From assembly GCA_030536575.1 (NCBI GenBank), contig JAUNPS010000043.1:1-34241 (forward strand): DNA of 34,241 nucleotides, read 5' to 3'. Of this stretch, positions 1 to 8,867 are shown piece after piece (within the stretch, counting starts at the first letter, position 1; the number at the start of each line of letters is the position of its first letter). A program made the translations under genes and the position numbers. The notes beneath the pieces were generated by a model. The model was not told where the DNA came from and ran no database searches. It worked only from the letters and a program-made list of their open reading frames with translations. The DNA is from Eubacteriales bacterium (GTDB lineage: Bacteria; Bacillota; Clostridia; Lachnospirales; Lachnospiraceae).

Positions 1-66
1 GCAGCCGCGAAACCGCAGGCAGCGCAGAGCCAGCCGCAGAGTACCGCAGCCGCGAAACCGCAGGCA
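1..66 (+). repeat. 45-nt spaced direct repeat in the infB N-terminal extension
   Basis: A 21-nt sequence at 1-21 recurs exactly at 46-66 (a 15-codon period) and encodes AAAKPQA in both copies. It lies in the Ala/Gln/Pro/Lys-rich linker of IF-2, where length variation by repeat slippage is common. More copies may lie upstream of the window. Confidence 0.8.
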
Positions 67-2208
67 TCCCAGCCCCAGGTGCAGGCACAGTCCGCCCAGA
101 CGGCACAGAGCAGACCCCAGAATCAGGGGGGCGCAGCGAGAAGCCAGAGCGCAGGCGGCGACCGGAGATTCCAGGGCCAGGGCAGCGGGGACAGAAGACC
201 CCAGGGCCAGGGCAGAAGCCAGTCCATCCCGAAGGCTCCCATCGAAGGCAAGCCCCTCACCAAAGAGTCCCGTAACCGCACAGACCGGGATAAGAAAAAC
301 GACAGAAGCAGCGTAGACAAATTCGACAAGCTGGAGCGGACCAGCATCAAGAATCAGGGGAACCGCCCGAACCAGAAGAATAATAACGGCAAAAACGGGA
401 AAAATGCTGCTAAGGGCGCCGTAAAACCGACCCCGGTAGAAAAGAAAGAAGACGAAATTAAGAACATTATCCTGCCGGAAACCCTCACCATCGGCGAACT
501 GGCGGAGAAGATGAAAGTGCAGCCCGCTGTGGTTATCAAAAAACTGTTCCTGCAGGGCAAGGTTGTGACCGTAAATCAGGACATTGATTACGACACCGCG
601 GAAGAAATCGCACTGGAATTCAACTTCATTGCAGAAAAAGAAGTAAAAGTCGACGTCATCGAAGAGCTTCTGAAAGAAGAAGCGGAAGACGAGAGCACGA
701 TGATTCCCAGACCGCCGGTCGTCTGCGTCATGGGACACGTCGATCACGGAAAAACCTCCCTTCTGGACGCGATCCGGAATACCCACGTCATCGCGAAGGA
801 AGCGGGCGGCATTACGCAGCATATCGGCGCTTATGTGGTGAACATCAACGGCCAGAAGATCACCTTCCTGGATACGCCGGGCCACGAAGCCTTTACGGCA
901 ATGCGTATGCGCGGCGCCAACTCCACCGATATCGCGATCCTGGTCGTAGCCGCAGACGACGGCGTAATGCCCCAGACCATCGAGGCCATCAGCCATGCAA
1001 AGGCTGCCGGAATCGAAATCATTGTGGCAATTAACAAAATTGATAAACCCAGCGCAAACGTAGAACGCGTAAAACAGGAGCTCTCCGAATACGAACTCGT
1101 TCCCGAAGACTGGGGCGGCAGCACCGTATTCGTTCCGGTTTCCGCCCATACCCACGAGGGAATCGAACAGCTTCTGGAAATGATCCTGCTGACCGCGGAA
1201 ATCAGCGAGCTGAAGGCCAATCCGAACCGGAAGGCCAGAGGTCTTGTGCTGGAAGCGCAGCTTGACAAAGGAAAAGGCCCGGTTGCGACCGTATTGGTAC
1301 AGAAGGGAACCCTGCGCGTTGGCGACCCGGTAGCAGCAGGCGCATGCCACGGCAAAGTCCGTGCCATGATGGACGACAAGGGCCGCAGGGTCAAAGAAGC
1401 AGGCCCCTCCACCCCGGTGGAAATCCTCGGCCTGTCCGACGTTCCCAACGCCGGAGAAATCTTTGTCGTAACCGAAAATGAAAAAGAAGCCAGAAGCTTC
1501 GCGGAAACCTTCATCAGCGAAGGCAAGGAAAAACTCCTGGAAGAGACTAAGTCCAAGATGTCCCTGGATGATCTGTTCAGCCAGATCCAGGCCGGAAATC
1601 TGAAGGAACTTGGCATCATCGTCAAAGCAGACGTACAGGGCTCCGTGGAAGCCGTAAAACAGAGCCTCTTAAAACTTTCCAACGAGGAAGTGGTTGTGAA
1701 GATCATCCACAGCGGCGTCGGCGCGATCAACGAATCCGACGTTACCCTTGCCGCGACCTCGAATGCCATCATCATCGGCTTTAACGTGCGTCCGGATTCC
1801 ACCGCAAAGGCGACCGCCGAGCGCGAGGGCGTGGATGTCCGCCTGTACCGCGTCATCTACGATGCGATTGCAGACGTGGAAGCAGCCATGAAGGGTATGC
1901 TCGACCCGATCTACGAGGAAAAAGTGATCGGCCATGCGGAAGTGCGCCAGACATTCAAGGCTTCCGGTGTCGGCACCATTGCCGGTTCCTATGTCCTGGA
2001 CGGCGTGTTCCAGCGAAACTGCAAGATCCGGATCAGCCGGGAAGGCAAGCAGATTTACGAAGGCGCCTTAGCGTCCCTGAAGCGTTTCAAGGACGACGTA
2101 AAAGAAGTCAAAGCAGGCTACGAATGCGGTCTGGTATTCGAAAAATTCAATGACATTCAAGAATTTGACCAGGTAGAGGCTTACACAATGGTCGAAGTAC
2201 CGAGGTAA
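1..2208 (+). CDS. infB: Translation initiation factor IF-2 (5' end outside the window)
   Basis: IF-2 is the GTPase that places initiator fMet-tRNA on the 30S subunit and drives subunit joining. The reading frame is open from base 1, so the gene begins upstream; the GTG at 79 is only the first in-window start-like codon. In window numbering, residues 1-150 are a low-complexity Gln/Ala/Arg/Lys-rich N-terminal extension, followed by an IF2_N-like segment. The GTP-binding domain has G1 GHVDHGKT (245-252), G3 DTPGHE (291-296) and G4 NKID (345-348). Domains II to IV (the C-terminal fMet-tRNA-binding part) reach the stop. About 735 codons are present; clostridial IF-2 is usually 850-1000 residues, so 100-250 residues are probably missing. 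It heads the rbfA-nrnA-truB-ribF operon, with rbfA starting 7 nt after the stop. Confidence 0.98.
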   Translation, partial: AAAKPQAAQSQPQSTAAAKPQASQPQVQAQSAQTAQSRPQNQGGAARSQSAGGDRRFQGQGSGDRRPQGQGRSQSIPKAPIEGKPLTKESRNRTDRDKKNDRSSVDKFDKLERTSIKNQGNRPNQKNNNGKNGKNAAKGAVKPTPVEKKEDEIKNIILPETLTIGELAEKMKVQPAVVIKKLFLQGKVVTVNQDIDYDTAEEIALEFNFIAEKEVKVDVIEELLKEEAEDESTMIPRPPVVCVMGHVDHGKTSLLDAIRNTHVIAKEAGGITQHIGAYVVNINGQKITFLDTPGHEAFTAMRMRGANSTDIAILVVAADDGVMPQTIEAISHAKAAGIEIIVAINKIDKPSANVERVKQELSEYELVPEDWGGSTVFVPVSAHTHEGIEQLLEMILLTAEISELKANPNRKARGLVLEAQLDKGKGPVATVLVQKGTLRVGDPVAAGACHGKVRAMMDDKGRRVKEAGPSTPVEILGLSDVPNAGEIFVVTENEKEARSFAETFISEGKEKLLEETKSKMSLDDLFSQIQAGNLKELGIIVKADVQGSVEAVKQSLLKLSNEEVVVKIIHSGVGAINESDVTLAATSNAIIIGFNVRPDSTAKATAEREGVDVRLYRVIYDAIADVEAAMKGMLDPIYEEKVIGHAEVRQTFKASGVGTIAGSYVLDGVFQRNCKIRISREGKQIYEGALASLKRFKDDVKEVKAGYECGLVFEKFNDIQEFDQVEAYTMVEVPR

Positions 2209-2215
2209 TCCGAAT

Positions 2216-2596
2216 ATGAGAAAAAACAGTATTAAAAACACCCGGATAAACGGAGAGGTCCAAAAGGAGCTTTCCAACATTATCCGGAGTGGGATCAAGG
2301 ACCCCAGGATTCATCCGCTCACCAGCGTTGTGGCTGTGGAGGTCGCGCCGGATCTGAAGACATGCAAGGCGTGGATCAGCGTTTACGGCGACGAAAAGGC
2401 CCAGGCGGATACCCTTGCAGGCCTGAAAAGCGCGGAAGGTTTCATCCGCCGGGAGCTGGCGCGGACCGTGAATTTAAGGAACACGCCGCAGATCCGTTTC
2501 GTTCTGGATCAGTCCATTGAATATGGGGTTCATATGTCAAAACTGATAGATGATGTAAACGAGACAGAAAAGGATGATGAGAATGCTGAATCTTAA
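2216..2596 (+). CDS. rbfA: 30S ribosome-binding factor RbfA
   Basis: RbfA is a small KH-like protein that binds the immature 30S subunit and helps 16S rRNA 5'-end maturation. The 126-residue product has the family pattern: N-terminal RINGEVQKELSNIIRSGIKDPRI, then VAVEVAPDLKTCKAWISVYG, and a C-terminal FVLDQSIEYGVHM that matches the usual RF..D.SIE.G..I motif. The length is normal. The ATG at 2216 has the SD-like GAGGT (2202-2206) inside the end of infB. The 3' end overlaps the start of nrnA by about 14-23 bases, which suggests translational coupling. It sits between infB and nrnA as in many Bacillota. Confidence 0.95.
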   Translation: MRKNSIKNTRINGEVQKELSNIIRSGIKDPRIHPLTSVVAVEVAPDLKTCKAWISVYGDEKAQADTLAGLKSAEGFIRRELARTVNLRNTPQIRFVLDQSIEYGVHMSKLIDDVNETEKDDENAES

Positions 2597-3551
2597 ACTG
2601 GAACTGGAAAAGGTATCTTCCGTGGTCATCGCCGGCCATATCCGGCCGGACGGTGACTGCGTGGGCTCCTGCCTGGGGCTTTACCTGTACATAAAGAAGA
2701 ATTTTCCGAAGATCGGAACTGTCGATGTGTATCTGGAAAAGATACCGGATTCCATGCATTTCCTGAAGGACTCGGATCAGATCAGCCAGGAATATCCGGA
2801 CCGTCCTCCCTACGACCTGTTTCTTGCGCTGGACAGCGGGGATACGCAGCGTCTGGGGGAGGCGGTGAAGTATTTTACCGAAGCGAAGCGAACCATCTGC
2901 ATTGACCATCATATCAGCAACAAAGGCTTTGCGGATGAAAACTACATTGTCCCGGAGGCCAGTTCCACCTCGGAGCTGGTTTACGGCCTGCTCGACCCGG
3001 CATTGCTCACAAAAGAAATGGCGGAAGCCCTTTACATGGGAATCGCCCACGACACCGGGGTTTTCCAGTATTCCTGCTGTTCGCCGAAAACCATGGAGAT
3101 CGCCGGAAAGCTGATGGCGATGGGGATTGATTTTTCGGGAATCGTAGACCGGACATTTTATCAGAAGAGCTATCTGCAGGTGCAGATTCTCGGACGTGCC
3201 CTTCTGGAGAGCATGATGCTGTTTGACGGAAGGTGCATTGTCAGTGTGATCCGGAATAAAGAAATGCAGTTCTACGGGGTGACCCCGGCGGATCTGGATG
3301 GGATCGTCAGCCAGCTTCGCAGCACCAGGGGCGTCGAAGTCGCGATTTTTATGTACGAATCCAATGTGCAGGAGTACAAGGTCAGTATGCGTTCCAACAG
3401 CTTTGTGGACGTCAGCAAAGTGGCTTCTTACTTTGGCGGCGGCGGACACGTGCGGGCGGCGGGCTGTACCATGCAGGGCTCCATGCACGACGTGGTCAAT
3501 AACCTGACACGCCAGATTGAGAAACAGTTTGAGCAGGAGACGCAGCAGTGA
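2583..3551 (+). CDS. nrnA: DHH/DHHA1 phosphoesterase (NrnA-type nanoRNase / pAp phosphatase)
   Basis: NrnA-type proteins degrade 2-5 nt RNAs and dephosphorylate pAp; some relatives hydrolyse linear or cyclic dinucleotides. The DHH domain shows HIRPDGD, LDSGD, the DHH signature in CIDHHIS and a distal HDTGVF; the C-terminal DHHA1 domain ends with GGGGHVRAAG. Length (about 322 residues) is typical. In-frame ATGs occur at 2574, 2577 and 2583; the SD AAAAGG (2568-2573) abuts 2574 but sits 9 nt before 2583, so 2583 is preferred. The gene overlaps the end of rbfA, and its TGA overlaps the GTG of truB, consistent with one operon. The exact substrate cannot be told from sequence. Confidence 0.93.
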   Translation: MLNLKLELEKVSSVVIAGHIRPDGDCVGSCLGLYLYIKKNFPKIGTVDVYLEKIPDSMHFLKDSDQISQEYPDRPPYDLFLALDSGDTQRLGEAVKYFTEAKRTICIDHHISNKGFADENYIVPEASSTSELVYGLLDPALLTKEMAEALYMGIAHDTGVFQYSCCSPKTMEIAGKLMAMGIDFSGIVDRTFYQKSYLQVQILGRALLESMMLFDGRCIVSVIRNKEMQFYGVTPADLDGIVSQLRSTRGVEVAIFMYESNVQEYKVSMRSNSFVDVSKVASYFGGGGHVRAAGCTMQGSMHDVVNNLTRQIEKQFEQETQQ

Positions 3552-4456
3552 TTCACGGGGTACTGAACATCTACAAAGAAAAGGGCTATACCTCTCATGA
3601 TGTGGTCGCAAAGCTGAGAGGAATTTTAAAACAGAAAAAAATCGGACATACCGGTACGCTGGATCCGGATGCGCAGGGCGTGCTTCCGGTGTGTCTCGGA
3701 AAAGGGACGAAGCTGTGCGATATGCTGACGGATAAGGAAAAGACTTACCGCGCCGTCCTGCTTCTGGGACAGACCACCGACACGCAGGATGTGACGGGGC
3801 AGGTGCTGCATACGGCTTTGGTCGAAGCTTCGGAGGAAGAAGCAGAACGTGTCATCCGAGGCTTCGAGGGCGGGTATGAGCAGATCCCGCCGATGTATTC
3901 TGCGCTGAAAGTGGACGGGAAAAAGCTGTGCGACCTGGCGCGCGCAGGAAAGACCGTGGAGCGGAAAGCCAGGCCGGTGATGATCCACGAAATTGTCATC
4001 GAACGCATGGAGCTTCCAAGAGTTACGATGCAGGTTACCTGTTCCAAAGGAACCTATATCCGGACACTGTGTCAGGATATTGGGGAACGTTTAGGCTGCG
4101 GCGGATGCATGGAGAGCCTGACCAGGACAAAGGTCGGCCGGTTCCGGATCGAAGACAGCGTGCGCCTGGAGCAGGTGGCAGAGGCAGTGGAACAGGGAAG
4201 GCTTTCGGAGCTTGTGATTCCGGTGGATCAGATGTTTGCGGGTCTTCCGGAGATTTCCGTGAAGCAGGAATTCCGCCGTCTGATTGAAAATGGGAATCCG
4301 GTTTCGGAGGACATGCTGCTGGAGCCGCGAAAGGCAGAGGATGGCCAGCAGGTAAGGCTTTACGACGACCAGGGCTGCTTTTTTGCGGTTTACGCTTACT
4401 GCGGGCGGCATCAGCGTTTCGAACCGGTAAAAATGTTCTACGAAAAAGAAGACTAG
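3548..4456 (+). CDS. truB: tRNA pseudouridine(55) synthase TruB
   Basis: TruB makes pseudouridine 55 in the T-psi-C loop of tRNAs. The 302-residue product carries the catalytic-Asp motif GHTGTLDPDAQGVLP near residue 40, the conserved YEQIPPMYSALKVDGK and KGTYIRTLCQDIG further on, and a C-terminal extension resembling the PUA-like part. The GTG at 3548 overlaps the nrnA stop (GTGA), with AGGAG at 3535-3539, 8 nt upstream. It is followed 18 nt later by ribF, the usual order. Confidence 0.96.
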   Translation: MIHGVLNIYKEKGYTSHDVVAKLRGILKQKKIGHTGTLDPDAQGVLPVCLGKGTKLCDMLTDKEKTYRAVLLLGQTTDTQDVTGQVLHTALVEASEEEAERVIRGFEGGYEQIPPMYSALKVDGKKLCDLARAGKTVERKARPVMIHEIVIERMELPRVTMQVTCSKGTYIRTLCQDIGERLGCGGCMESLTRTKVGRFRIEDSVRLEQVAEAVEQGRLSELVIPVDQMFAGLPEISVKQEFRRLIENGNPVSEDMLLEPRKAEDGQQVRLYDDQGCFFAVYAYCGRHQRFEPVKMFYEKED

Positions 4457-4474
4457 GAAAGCGTGGGATTTGCG

Positions 4475-5383
4475 ATGGAGTACATGCAGGGAGTGAACGG
4501 CTTCTGCGTCCAGGACGAGACGGCCGTTACACTGGGAAAATTTGACGGCCTGCACCGGGGACACCAGAAGCTGATCCGCCGGATCTGCCAGGCGGAAAAA
4601 AACGGCCTCGCAAGCGTGGTCTTTACGCTGGACGCCGGAAAAAGCGGCGGGATCCTTGTACGGGAAGAGCGGAGGCAGATGCTGGAGCGCCAGGGGGTTT
4701 CTTATCTGATCGACTGTCCGCTGGTGCCGGAGATCGCCCATATGGGTGCGGAAGAGTTTGTAGCGCGGGTGCTGGTGGAACGCCTTCATGCGAGGTATCT
4801 GGTGGTTGGAAGTGATTTCCGGTTCGGCTACCAGAGAAGCGGAGACTACCATCTGCTGATGGAGCTGCAGAAGCTCTATGGGTTCCGGGTGGAGGTCGTG
4901 AAAAAGGAGCAGTACCAGGGCAGGGATATCAGCAGTTCCTTTGTGCGGGAAGCGCTTGCCCAAGGAAATATGGAATTGGTGAACCATCTGCTGGGCTATC
5001 CGTTCTACGTGTCCGGGGAGGTGCTTCACGGCAGGCAGATCGGCCGGACCCTTGGAATGCCGACGACGAATCTGGTTCCGAGTACGAAAAAATTGCTTCC
5101 GCCAAACGGCGTTTACGTGTCCTTAACGGTCATCGACGGGAAAACGTACCGGGGAATTACAAATATTGGGTATAAGCCCACCATCGGGGAGAACTTTAAA
5201 GGTGTGGAGACGCACATCTTTGATTTTGACGGGGACTTATACGGCAGAGATATCGAAGTGCGGCTGCTATCCTTTCGGCGGCCGGAGCAGAAATTCGCAA
5301 GCCGCCAGGCGTTAAAAGACCAGGTGGATGCGGATATCGCATATGGAAAGGAGTATTTTGATGAATCAGGGGCTGACAGGTGA
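4475..5383 (+). CDS. ribF: Bifunctional riboflavin kinase / FAD synthetase RibF
   Basis: RibF phosphorylates riboflavin to FMN and adenylylates FMN to FAD. The N-terminal nucleotidyltransferase domain has VTLGKFDGLHRGHQKLI (a GxFDGxHxGHq motif), VGSDFRFGYQRSGD and ISSSFVREAL; the C-terminal flavokinase domain has GRTLGMPTTNL, NGVY and GITNIGYKPTIG. The frame also has a GTG at 4463, only 2 nt after a weak AGGAAA; the ATG at 4475 gives the family-like start MEYMQGV and is preferred (302 residues). It ends 22 nt past the start of the next gene, so the two are probably translationally coupled. Confidence 0.95.
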   Translation: MEYMQGVNGFCVQDETAVTLGKFDGLHRGHQKLIRRICQAEKNGLASVVFTLDAGKSGGILVREERRQMLERQGVSYLIDCPLVPEIAHMGAEEFVARVLVERLHARYLVVGSDFRFGYQRSGDYHLLMELQKLYGFRVEVVKKEQYQGRDISSSFVREALAQGNMELVNHLLGYPFYVSGEVLHGRQIGRTLGMPTTNLVPSTKKLLPPNGVYVSLTVIDGKTYRGITNIGYKPTIGENFKGVETHIFDFDGDLYGRDIEVRLLSFRRPEQKFASRQALKDQVDADIAYGKEYFDESGADR

Positions 5384-5798
5384 AATTTTGATGATTTTGG
5401 GGGTCGTATGCGCTGCCTGCGGCCTCTTTGTGCAGAATTACCGGCACCGGAAGGAGCCTTATAAGGGACGGGCGACGGCGACGGTGGTGGAGATTGTGGC
5501 GGACGCGCCGGATGCGAAGGGCAGCGCGGCCGGGGTACATCATTATTTCTACCCGGTGTTCGCCTACTATGCGGGCGGAAGGCTGATCAAGAAACGGTAT
5601 CAGCGGGGAGGAAATCCCTGCCCGTTCCGGCTGAACCAGCAGGTTCCTTTGTACTATAAACTGGAAGACCCGGAGCTGTTTAAGATTGCGGATCCGGGGC
5701 CGCTAAAGACGGTGGAGCGCCTGCTGTATGCCGGCGGGGCGATCCTATGTCTGCTGGGGTTGTTCTGCTACATGGGATTTGCCGCACGGTATGTGTGA
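5361..5798 (+). CDS. Small two-TM membrane protein, DUF3592-like
   Basis: The predicted product has 145 residues with a hydrophobic segment at each end (near residues 8-24 and 120-140) and a soluble middle. The middle has a beta-rich look (RATATVVEIV..., VHHYFYPVFAYYAGGRLIKKRYQRGG, QQVPLYYKLEDPELFKI). This TM, extracytoplasmic beta domain, TM layout resembles DUF3592 proteins, whose function is unknown. The ATG at 5361 has a perfect AAAGGAG at 5347-5353, 7 nt upstream, and lies within the end of ribF. It is the last gene of the operon; no clear terminator was found after it. Confidence 0.72.
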   Translation: MNQGLTGEILMILGVVCAACGLFVQNYRHRKEPYKGRATATVVEIVADAPDAKGSAAGVHHYFYPVFAYYAGGRLIKKRYQRGGNPCPFRLNQQVPLYYKLEDPELFKIADPGPLKTVERLLYAGGAILCLLGLFCYMGFAARYV

Positions 5799-5829
5799 AT
5801 TGTAACTGTATAAAATCAAAAAAAGATAG

Positions 5830-5858
5830 TTGACGGACGGCGGTTCCTGTGCTATACT
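5830..5858 (+). promoter_or_regulatory. Sigma-A-type promoter of rpsO
   Basis: TTGACG (5830-5835) and TATACT (5853-5858) are separated by exactly 17 nt. Transcription would begin near 5865, giving a leader of about 87 nt before rpsO. Such leaders are autoregulated by S15 in several bacteria, but no specific S15-binding fold was identified here. Confidence 0.75.
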
Positions 5859-5951
5859 GTCCAAGGTGTGAAATCAGCCGTTGCCCAGATATGCGGACAC
5901 TCCGACCCATGTCCTGGCAGCCGGCGTTTAAAAAACAGGAGGAATAAAACC

Positions 5952-6218
5952 ATGATTTCAAAAGAAAAGAAAACAGCAATTATCAATGAATATGCCAGAA
6001 AACCGGGCGACACCGGCTCACCGGAAGTACAGATCGCCATTCTGACAGCCAGAATCCAGGAGCTGACAGAGCATCTGAAATCCAACCCGAAGGATCATCA
6101 TTCCAGAAGAGGTCTGCTGAAGATGGTTGGACAGAGAAGAGGTCTGCTGGAATACTTAAAGAAGACCGACCTGGAAGGTTACCGTGCATTGATTGCGAAA
6201 TTAGGTATCAGAAAATAA
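5952..6218 (+). CDS. rpsO: 30S ribosomal protein S15
   Basis: S15 is a primary 16S rRNA-binding protein of the platform and forms inter-subunit bridge B4. The 88-residue product matches the family along its whole length: [55 protein letters not shown], ending LGIRK. The ATG at 5952 is preceded by CAGGAGGA at 5936-5943. The gene has its own promoter and a strong terminator, and pnp follows, as in E. coli and many Bacillota. Confidence 0.98.
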   Translation: MISKEKKTAIINEYARKPGDTGSPEVQIAILTARIQELTEHLKSNPKDHHSRRGLLKMVGQRRGLLEYLKKTDLEGYRALIAKLGIRK

Positions 6219-6227
6219 TGACACCAA

Positions 6228-6256
6228 GGGACGGAACTTCTCCGTCCCATTTTTAT
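6228..6256 (+). terminator. Rho-independent terminator between rpsO and pnp
   Basis: A perfect 8-bp stem (GGGACGGA 6228-6235 with TCCGTCCC 6241-6248), a 5-nt loop and a following ATTTTTATT tract. It lies 10 nt after the rpsO stop. No strong promoter was seen between it and pnp, so pnp may depend partly on read-through. Confidence 0.88.
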
Positions 6257-6271
6257 TAACATGATGAAAAA

Positions 6272-6362
6272 AGACAGCCGCTGGCAGCCGAGACCACTGA
6301 AAAGCGTGCACTTCCCTGCCCGTTTTTCAGTTGTTTCGGACGGTTGCTGTCTGGAAAAGGAG
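6272..6362 (+). promoter_or_regulatory. Structured 5' leader of pnp
   Basis: Two nested inverted repeats lie before the pnp ribosome binding site: an outer stem AGACAGCCG (6272-6280) with its complement spread over 6341-6352 (two unpaired T), and an inner perfect 8-bp stem ACTGAAAA (6296-6303) with TTTTCAGT (6324-6331). The fold ends only a few nt before the SD at 6357-6362. In E. coli the pnp leader hairpin is the site of RNase III/PNPase autocontrol; a similar role here is inference. Confidence 0.5.
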
Positions 6363-6368
6363 ACTACT

Positions 6369-8459
6369 ATGTATAAGAGTTATTCAATGGAACTCGCTGG
6401 CAGAACGCTCACCGTAGACGTGGGCCGTGTCGCCAAGCAGGCAAATGGCGCCGCCTTCATGCACTACGGCGACACCACCGTACTGTCCACCGCCACCGCA
6501 TCCGATAAACCCCGCGAAGGCATCGATTTCTTCCCGTTAAGCGTCGAATATGAAGAAAAAATGTATGCCGTTGGAAAGATTCCGGGCGGCTTTAACAAAC
6601 GTGAGGGGAAGGCCTCCGAAAACGCGATCCTGACCTCCCGCGTCATCGACCGTCCCATGCGTCCGCTGTTCCCCAAGGACTACCGCAACGACGTGACCCT
6701 GAACAACATGGTCATGTCCGTCGATCCCCAGTGCAGCCCGGAGCTGACCGCCATGCTCGGTTCCGCCATCGCCACCGCGATTTCAGACATTCCCTTTGAC
6801 GGCCCCACCTCCACGACCCAGGTCGGGCTGATTGACGGCGAATTCGTGATCAATCCCACCGCAGGCCAGCGTCTCGTATCCGATATGCAGCTTACCGTTG
6901 CATCCACCAGAGACAAGGTGATCATGATCGAGGCAGGCGCGAACGAAGTTCCGGAGGCCCAGATGATCGAAGCCATCTATAAGGCGCACGAAGTAAACCA
7001 GGAAGTTATTAAATTCATTGATACCATCGTTGCAGAGTGCGGCAAGGAAAAACACAGCTATGAAAGCTGCGCCGTTCCGGAAGAACTGTTCGCGGCGATC
7101 AAGCAGATCGTGCCCCCGGAAGAGATGGAAGTCGCCGTATTCTCCGATGACAAGCAGACCAGAGAAGGCAATATTCGCGCGATCACGGACAAACTGGCCG
7201 AAGCCTTTGCCGACAATGAAGAATGGCTCGCTGTCCTGGACGAAGCCGTTTACCAGTACCAGAAAAAGACTGTCCGCAAGATGATCTTAAAAGACCACAA
7301 GCGTCCGGACGGCCGTGCGATCACCCAGATCCGTCCGCTGGCAGCCGAAGTGGATCTGATTCCGAGAGTTCACGGCTCCGCGATGTTCACCCGCGGCCAG
7401 ACCCAGATCTGCAATGTCTGCACCCTGGCTCCGCTGTCCGAAGCTCAGAAGCTGGACGGCCTGGACGAAAACGAAACATCCAAGCGCTACATGCATCACT
7501 ATAACTTCCCCAGCTATTCCGTTGGGGAGACAAAGCCCTCCAGAGGGCCGGGACGCCGGGAAATCGGCCACGGAGCCCTGGCGGAGCGCGCCCTGGTTCC
7601 GGTACTTCCGAGCGAGGAAGAATTCCCGTATGCGATCCGTACCGTTTCCGAAACCTTCGAGTCCAATGGCTCCACCTCCCAGGCCAGCGTCTGCGCATCC
7701 AGCATGTCGCTGATGGCGGCAGGTGTGCCGATTAAGTCTGCCGTAGCCGGGATTTCCTGCGGTCTGGTGACCGGAGAAACCGACGACGATTACATTGTGC
7801 TGACCGATATTCAGGGCCTGGAAGACTTCTTTGGGGATATGGATTTCAAGGTAGCCGGTACGCATAAGGGCATCACCGCGATCCAGATGGATATCAAGAT
7901 CCATGGACTGACCCGCCCGATTGTGGAAGAAGCTATTGCCAGAACCAGAGAAGCGAGACTCTACATCCTGGATGAAGTCATGGCAAAAGCCATCGACAAA
8001 CCCCGCGAGAATGTCAGCGAATATGCGCCGAAGATCATTCAGATCAAGATCGATCCGGAAAAGATCGGCGACGTGGTCGGCCAGAGAGGCAAGACGATCA
8101 ATGCTATTATTGAGCAGACCGGCGTGAAGATCGACATCGAGGACGACGGCTCCGTATCTATCTGCGGAACCGACCAGGCGATGATGGATCGTGCCGTGGA
8201 GCTGATCAAGATCATTGTGACGGATTTTGAGGCTGGACAGGAGTTCGTCGGAAAGGTTGTCAGCATCAAGGAATTCGGCGCTTTCCTGGAGTTCGCACCG
8301 GGTAAGGAGGGAATGGTGCACATTTCCAAGATTGCCAAGGAGCGGATCAACCGCGTGGAAGACGTGCTGACCCTTGGCGACAAGGTGAAGGTTGTGTGCC
8401 TTGGAAAGGACAAGATGGGCCGCATTAGCTTCAGCATGAAGGATGTAAAACAGAAATAA
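6369..8459 (+). CDS. pnp: Polyribonucleotide nucleotidyltransferase (PNPase)
   Basis: PNPase is a trimeric phosphorolytic 3'-5' exoribonuclease in RNA turnover. The 696-residue product has two RNase PH-like domains flanking an alpha-helical linker. The second core contains FNREGKASENAILTSR-type and GRREIGHGALAERAL residues that bind phosphate and RNA. A KH domain follows (KIIQIKIDPEKIGDVVGQRGK, GxxG-like) and a C-terminal S1 domain (GKVVSIKEFGAFLEF..KEGMVHISKI). The open frame extends upstream to 6261, but the ATG at 6369 is chosen because AAAAGGAG lies at 6355-6362 and the protein then starts MYKSYSMELAGR, as in relatives. Confidence 0.97.
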   Translation: MYKSYSMELAGRTLTVDVGRVAKQANGAAFMHYGDTTVLSTATASDKPREGIDFFPLSVEYEEKMYAVGKIPGGFNKREGKASENAILTSRVIDRPMRPLFPKDYRNDVTLNNMVMSVDPQCSPELTAMLGSAIATAISDIPFDGPTSTTQVGLIDGEFVINPTAGQRLVSDMQLTVASTRDKVIMIEAGANEVPEAQMIEAIYKAHEVNQEVIKFIDTIVAECGKEKHSYESCAVPEELFAAIKQIVPPEEMEVAVFSDDKQTREGNIRAITDKLAEAFADNEEWLAVLDEAVYQYQKKTVRKMILKDHKRPDGRAITQIRPLAAEVDLIPRVHGSAMFTRGQTQICNVCTLAPLSEAQKLDGLDENETSKRYMHHYNFPSYSVGETKPSRGPGRREIGHGALAERALVPVLPSEEEFPYAIRTVSETFESNGSTSQASVCASSMSLMAAGVPIKSAVAGISCGLVTGETDDDYIVLTDIQGLEDFFGDMDFKVAGTHKGITAIQMDIKIHGLTRPIVEEAIARTREARLYILDEVMAKAIDKPRENVSEYAPKIIQIKIDPEKIGDVVGQRGKTINAIIEQTGVKIDIEDDGSVSICGTDQAMMDRAVELIKIIVTDFEAGQEFVGKVVSIKEFGAFLEFAPGKEGMVHISKIAKERINRVEDVLTLGDKVKVVCLGKDKMGRISFSMKDVKQK

Positions 8460-8468
8460 AAAAACGGC

Positions 8469-8497
8469 TTGACAAATCTGGCGAAACGTATTACACT
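8469..8497 (+). promoter_or_regulatory. Promoter of the tryptophan T-box / ABC transporter transcript
   Basis: TTGACA (8469-8474, perfect -35) and TACACT (8492-8497) with a 17-nt spacer. It begins 10 nt after the pnp stop. Transcription would start near 8504, just before the T-box leader. Confidence 0.75.
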
Positions 8498-8503
8498 TTC
8501 CAT

Positions 8504-8791
8504 ATCAAAGGAACAAACCGATGAGAAAGAGTAGTAAGCATTTTTACAATATCCCAGAGAGCTGCAGGTGGTGGGATTGCAGTATGGCGTGATTTGCTGA
8601 ATGGACTTTTGAGGGCGGACAGAAATTCCGGAAGGAAGAGTAGGACCCGCCGGGAACCGAACCCGTTATCAATCAGGAGCGTATGAAGTACGTGCGAGAG
8701 TGGACGATTCGTCAAGATGAGTGGCACCGCGATAATAGAGTATATTACCGTCTCAGACTATAAGAAATTTAATTATAGTCTGAGATTTTTT
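8504..8791 (+). promoter_or_regulatory. T-box leader, tRNA-Trp specific (controls the trpXYZ-like operon)
   Basis: T-box riboswitches read the charging state of a tRNA and permit transcription when it is uncharged. The hallmark AAGATGAGTGGCACCGCG lies at 8715-8731, after a Stem I with an AGAGAG bulge (around 8557) and a specifier region GAATGGAC. Taking the usual GAA-codon-A register, the specifier is TGG at 8602-8604, i.e. Trp. The UGGN bulge reads TGGC (8722-8725), which predicts discriminator G73, as in bacterial tRNA-Trp. The 3' part can form either an antiterminator (AGATG with CGTCT) or the terminator at 8751-8791. It lies upstream of a TrpXYZ-type transporter. The Met reading AUG would need UGGU and is less likely. 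Confidence 0.92.
8751..8791 (+). terminator. T-box regulated terminator
   Basis: A perfect 13-bp stem (8751-8763 with 8773-8785) and a run of six T at 8786-8791. Its 5' arm overlaps the 3' part of the antiterminator (CGTCTC), so the two structures are mutually exclusive, as expected for a T-box. Confidence 0.92.
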
Positions 8792-8867
8792 GCGTACCGG
8801 GCTTTCCGGAGCGCGTCACCGGTTGTCCTTTGACAGAACAGAAAACCACGAAAAGGAGATTAAAACT

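Noticed and set aside
831-1856. A long antisense open frame inside infB.
   Set aside because: It is complementary to a strongly conserved GTPase gene, has no SD, and its composition follows the codon bias of infB.
2442-3611. A 389-codon antisense frame over nrnA.
   Set aside because: It mirrors the DHH phosphoesterase gene and lacks its own ribosome binding site and family similarity.
6261-6368. An upstream in-frame extension of pnp to an ATG at 6261.
   Set aside because: The added segment lies in the structured leader, has no SD, and PNPase homologues start at the MYKSYSME position.
7287-8321. A 344-codon antisense frame over pnp.
   Set aside because: PNPase on the plus strand is certain across the whole interval; the antisense frame is a by-product of codon bias.
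8790-8867. An upstream extension of the substrate-binding protein.
   Set aside because: It would start within the T-box terminator's T-tract and lacks an SD, whereas 8868 has a perfect one and gives a normal signal peptide.
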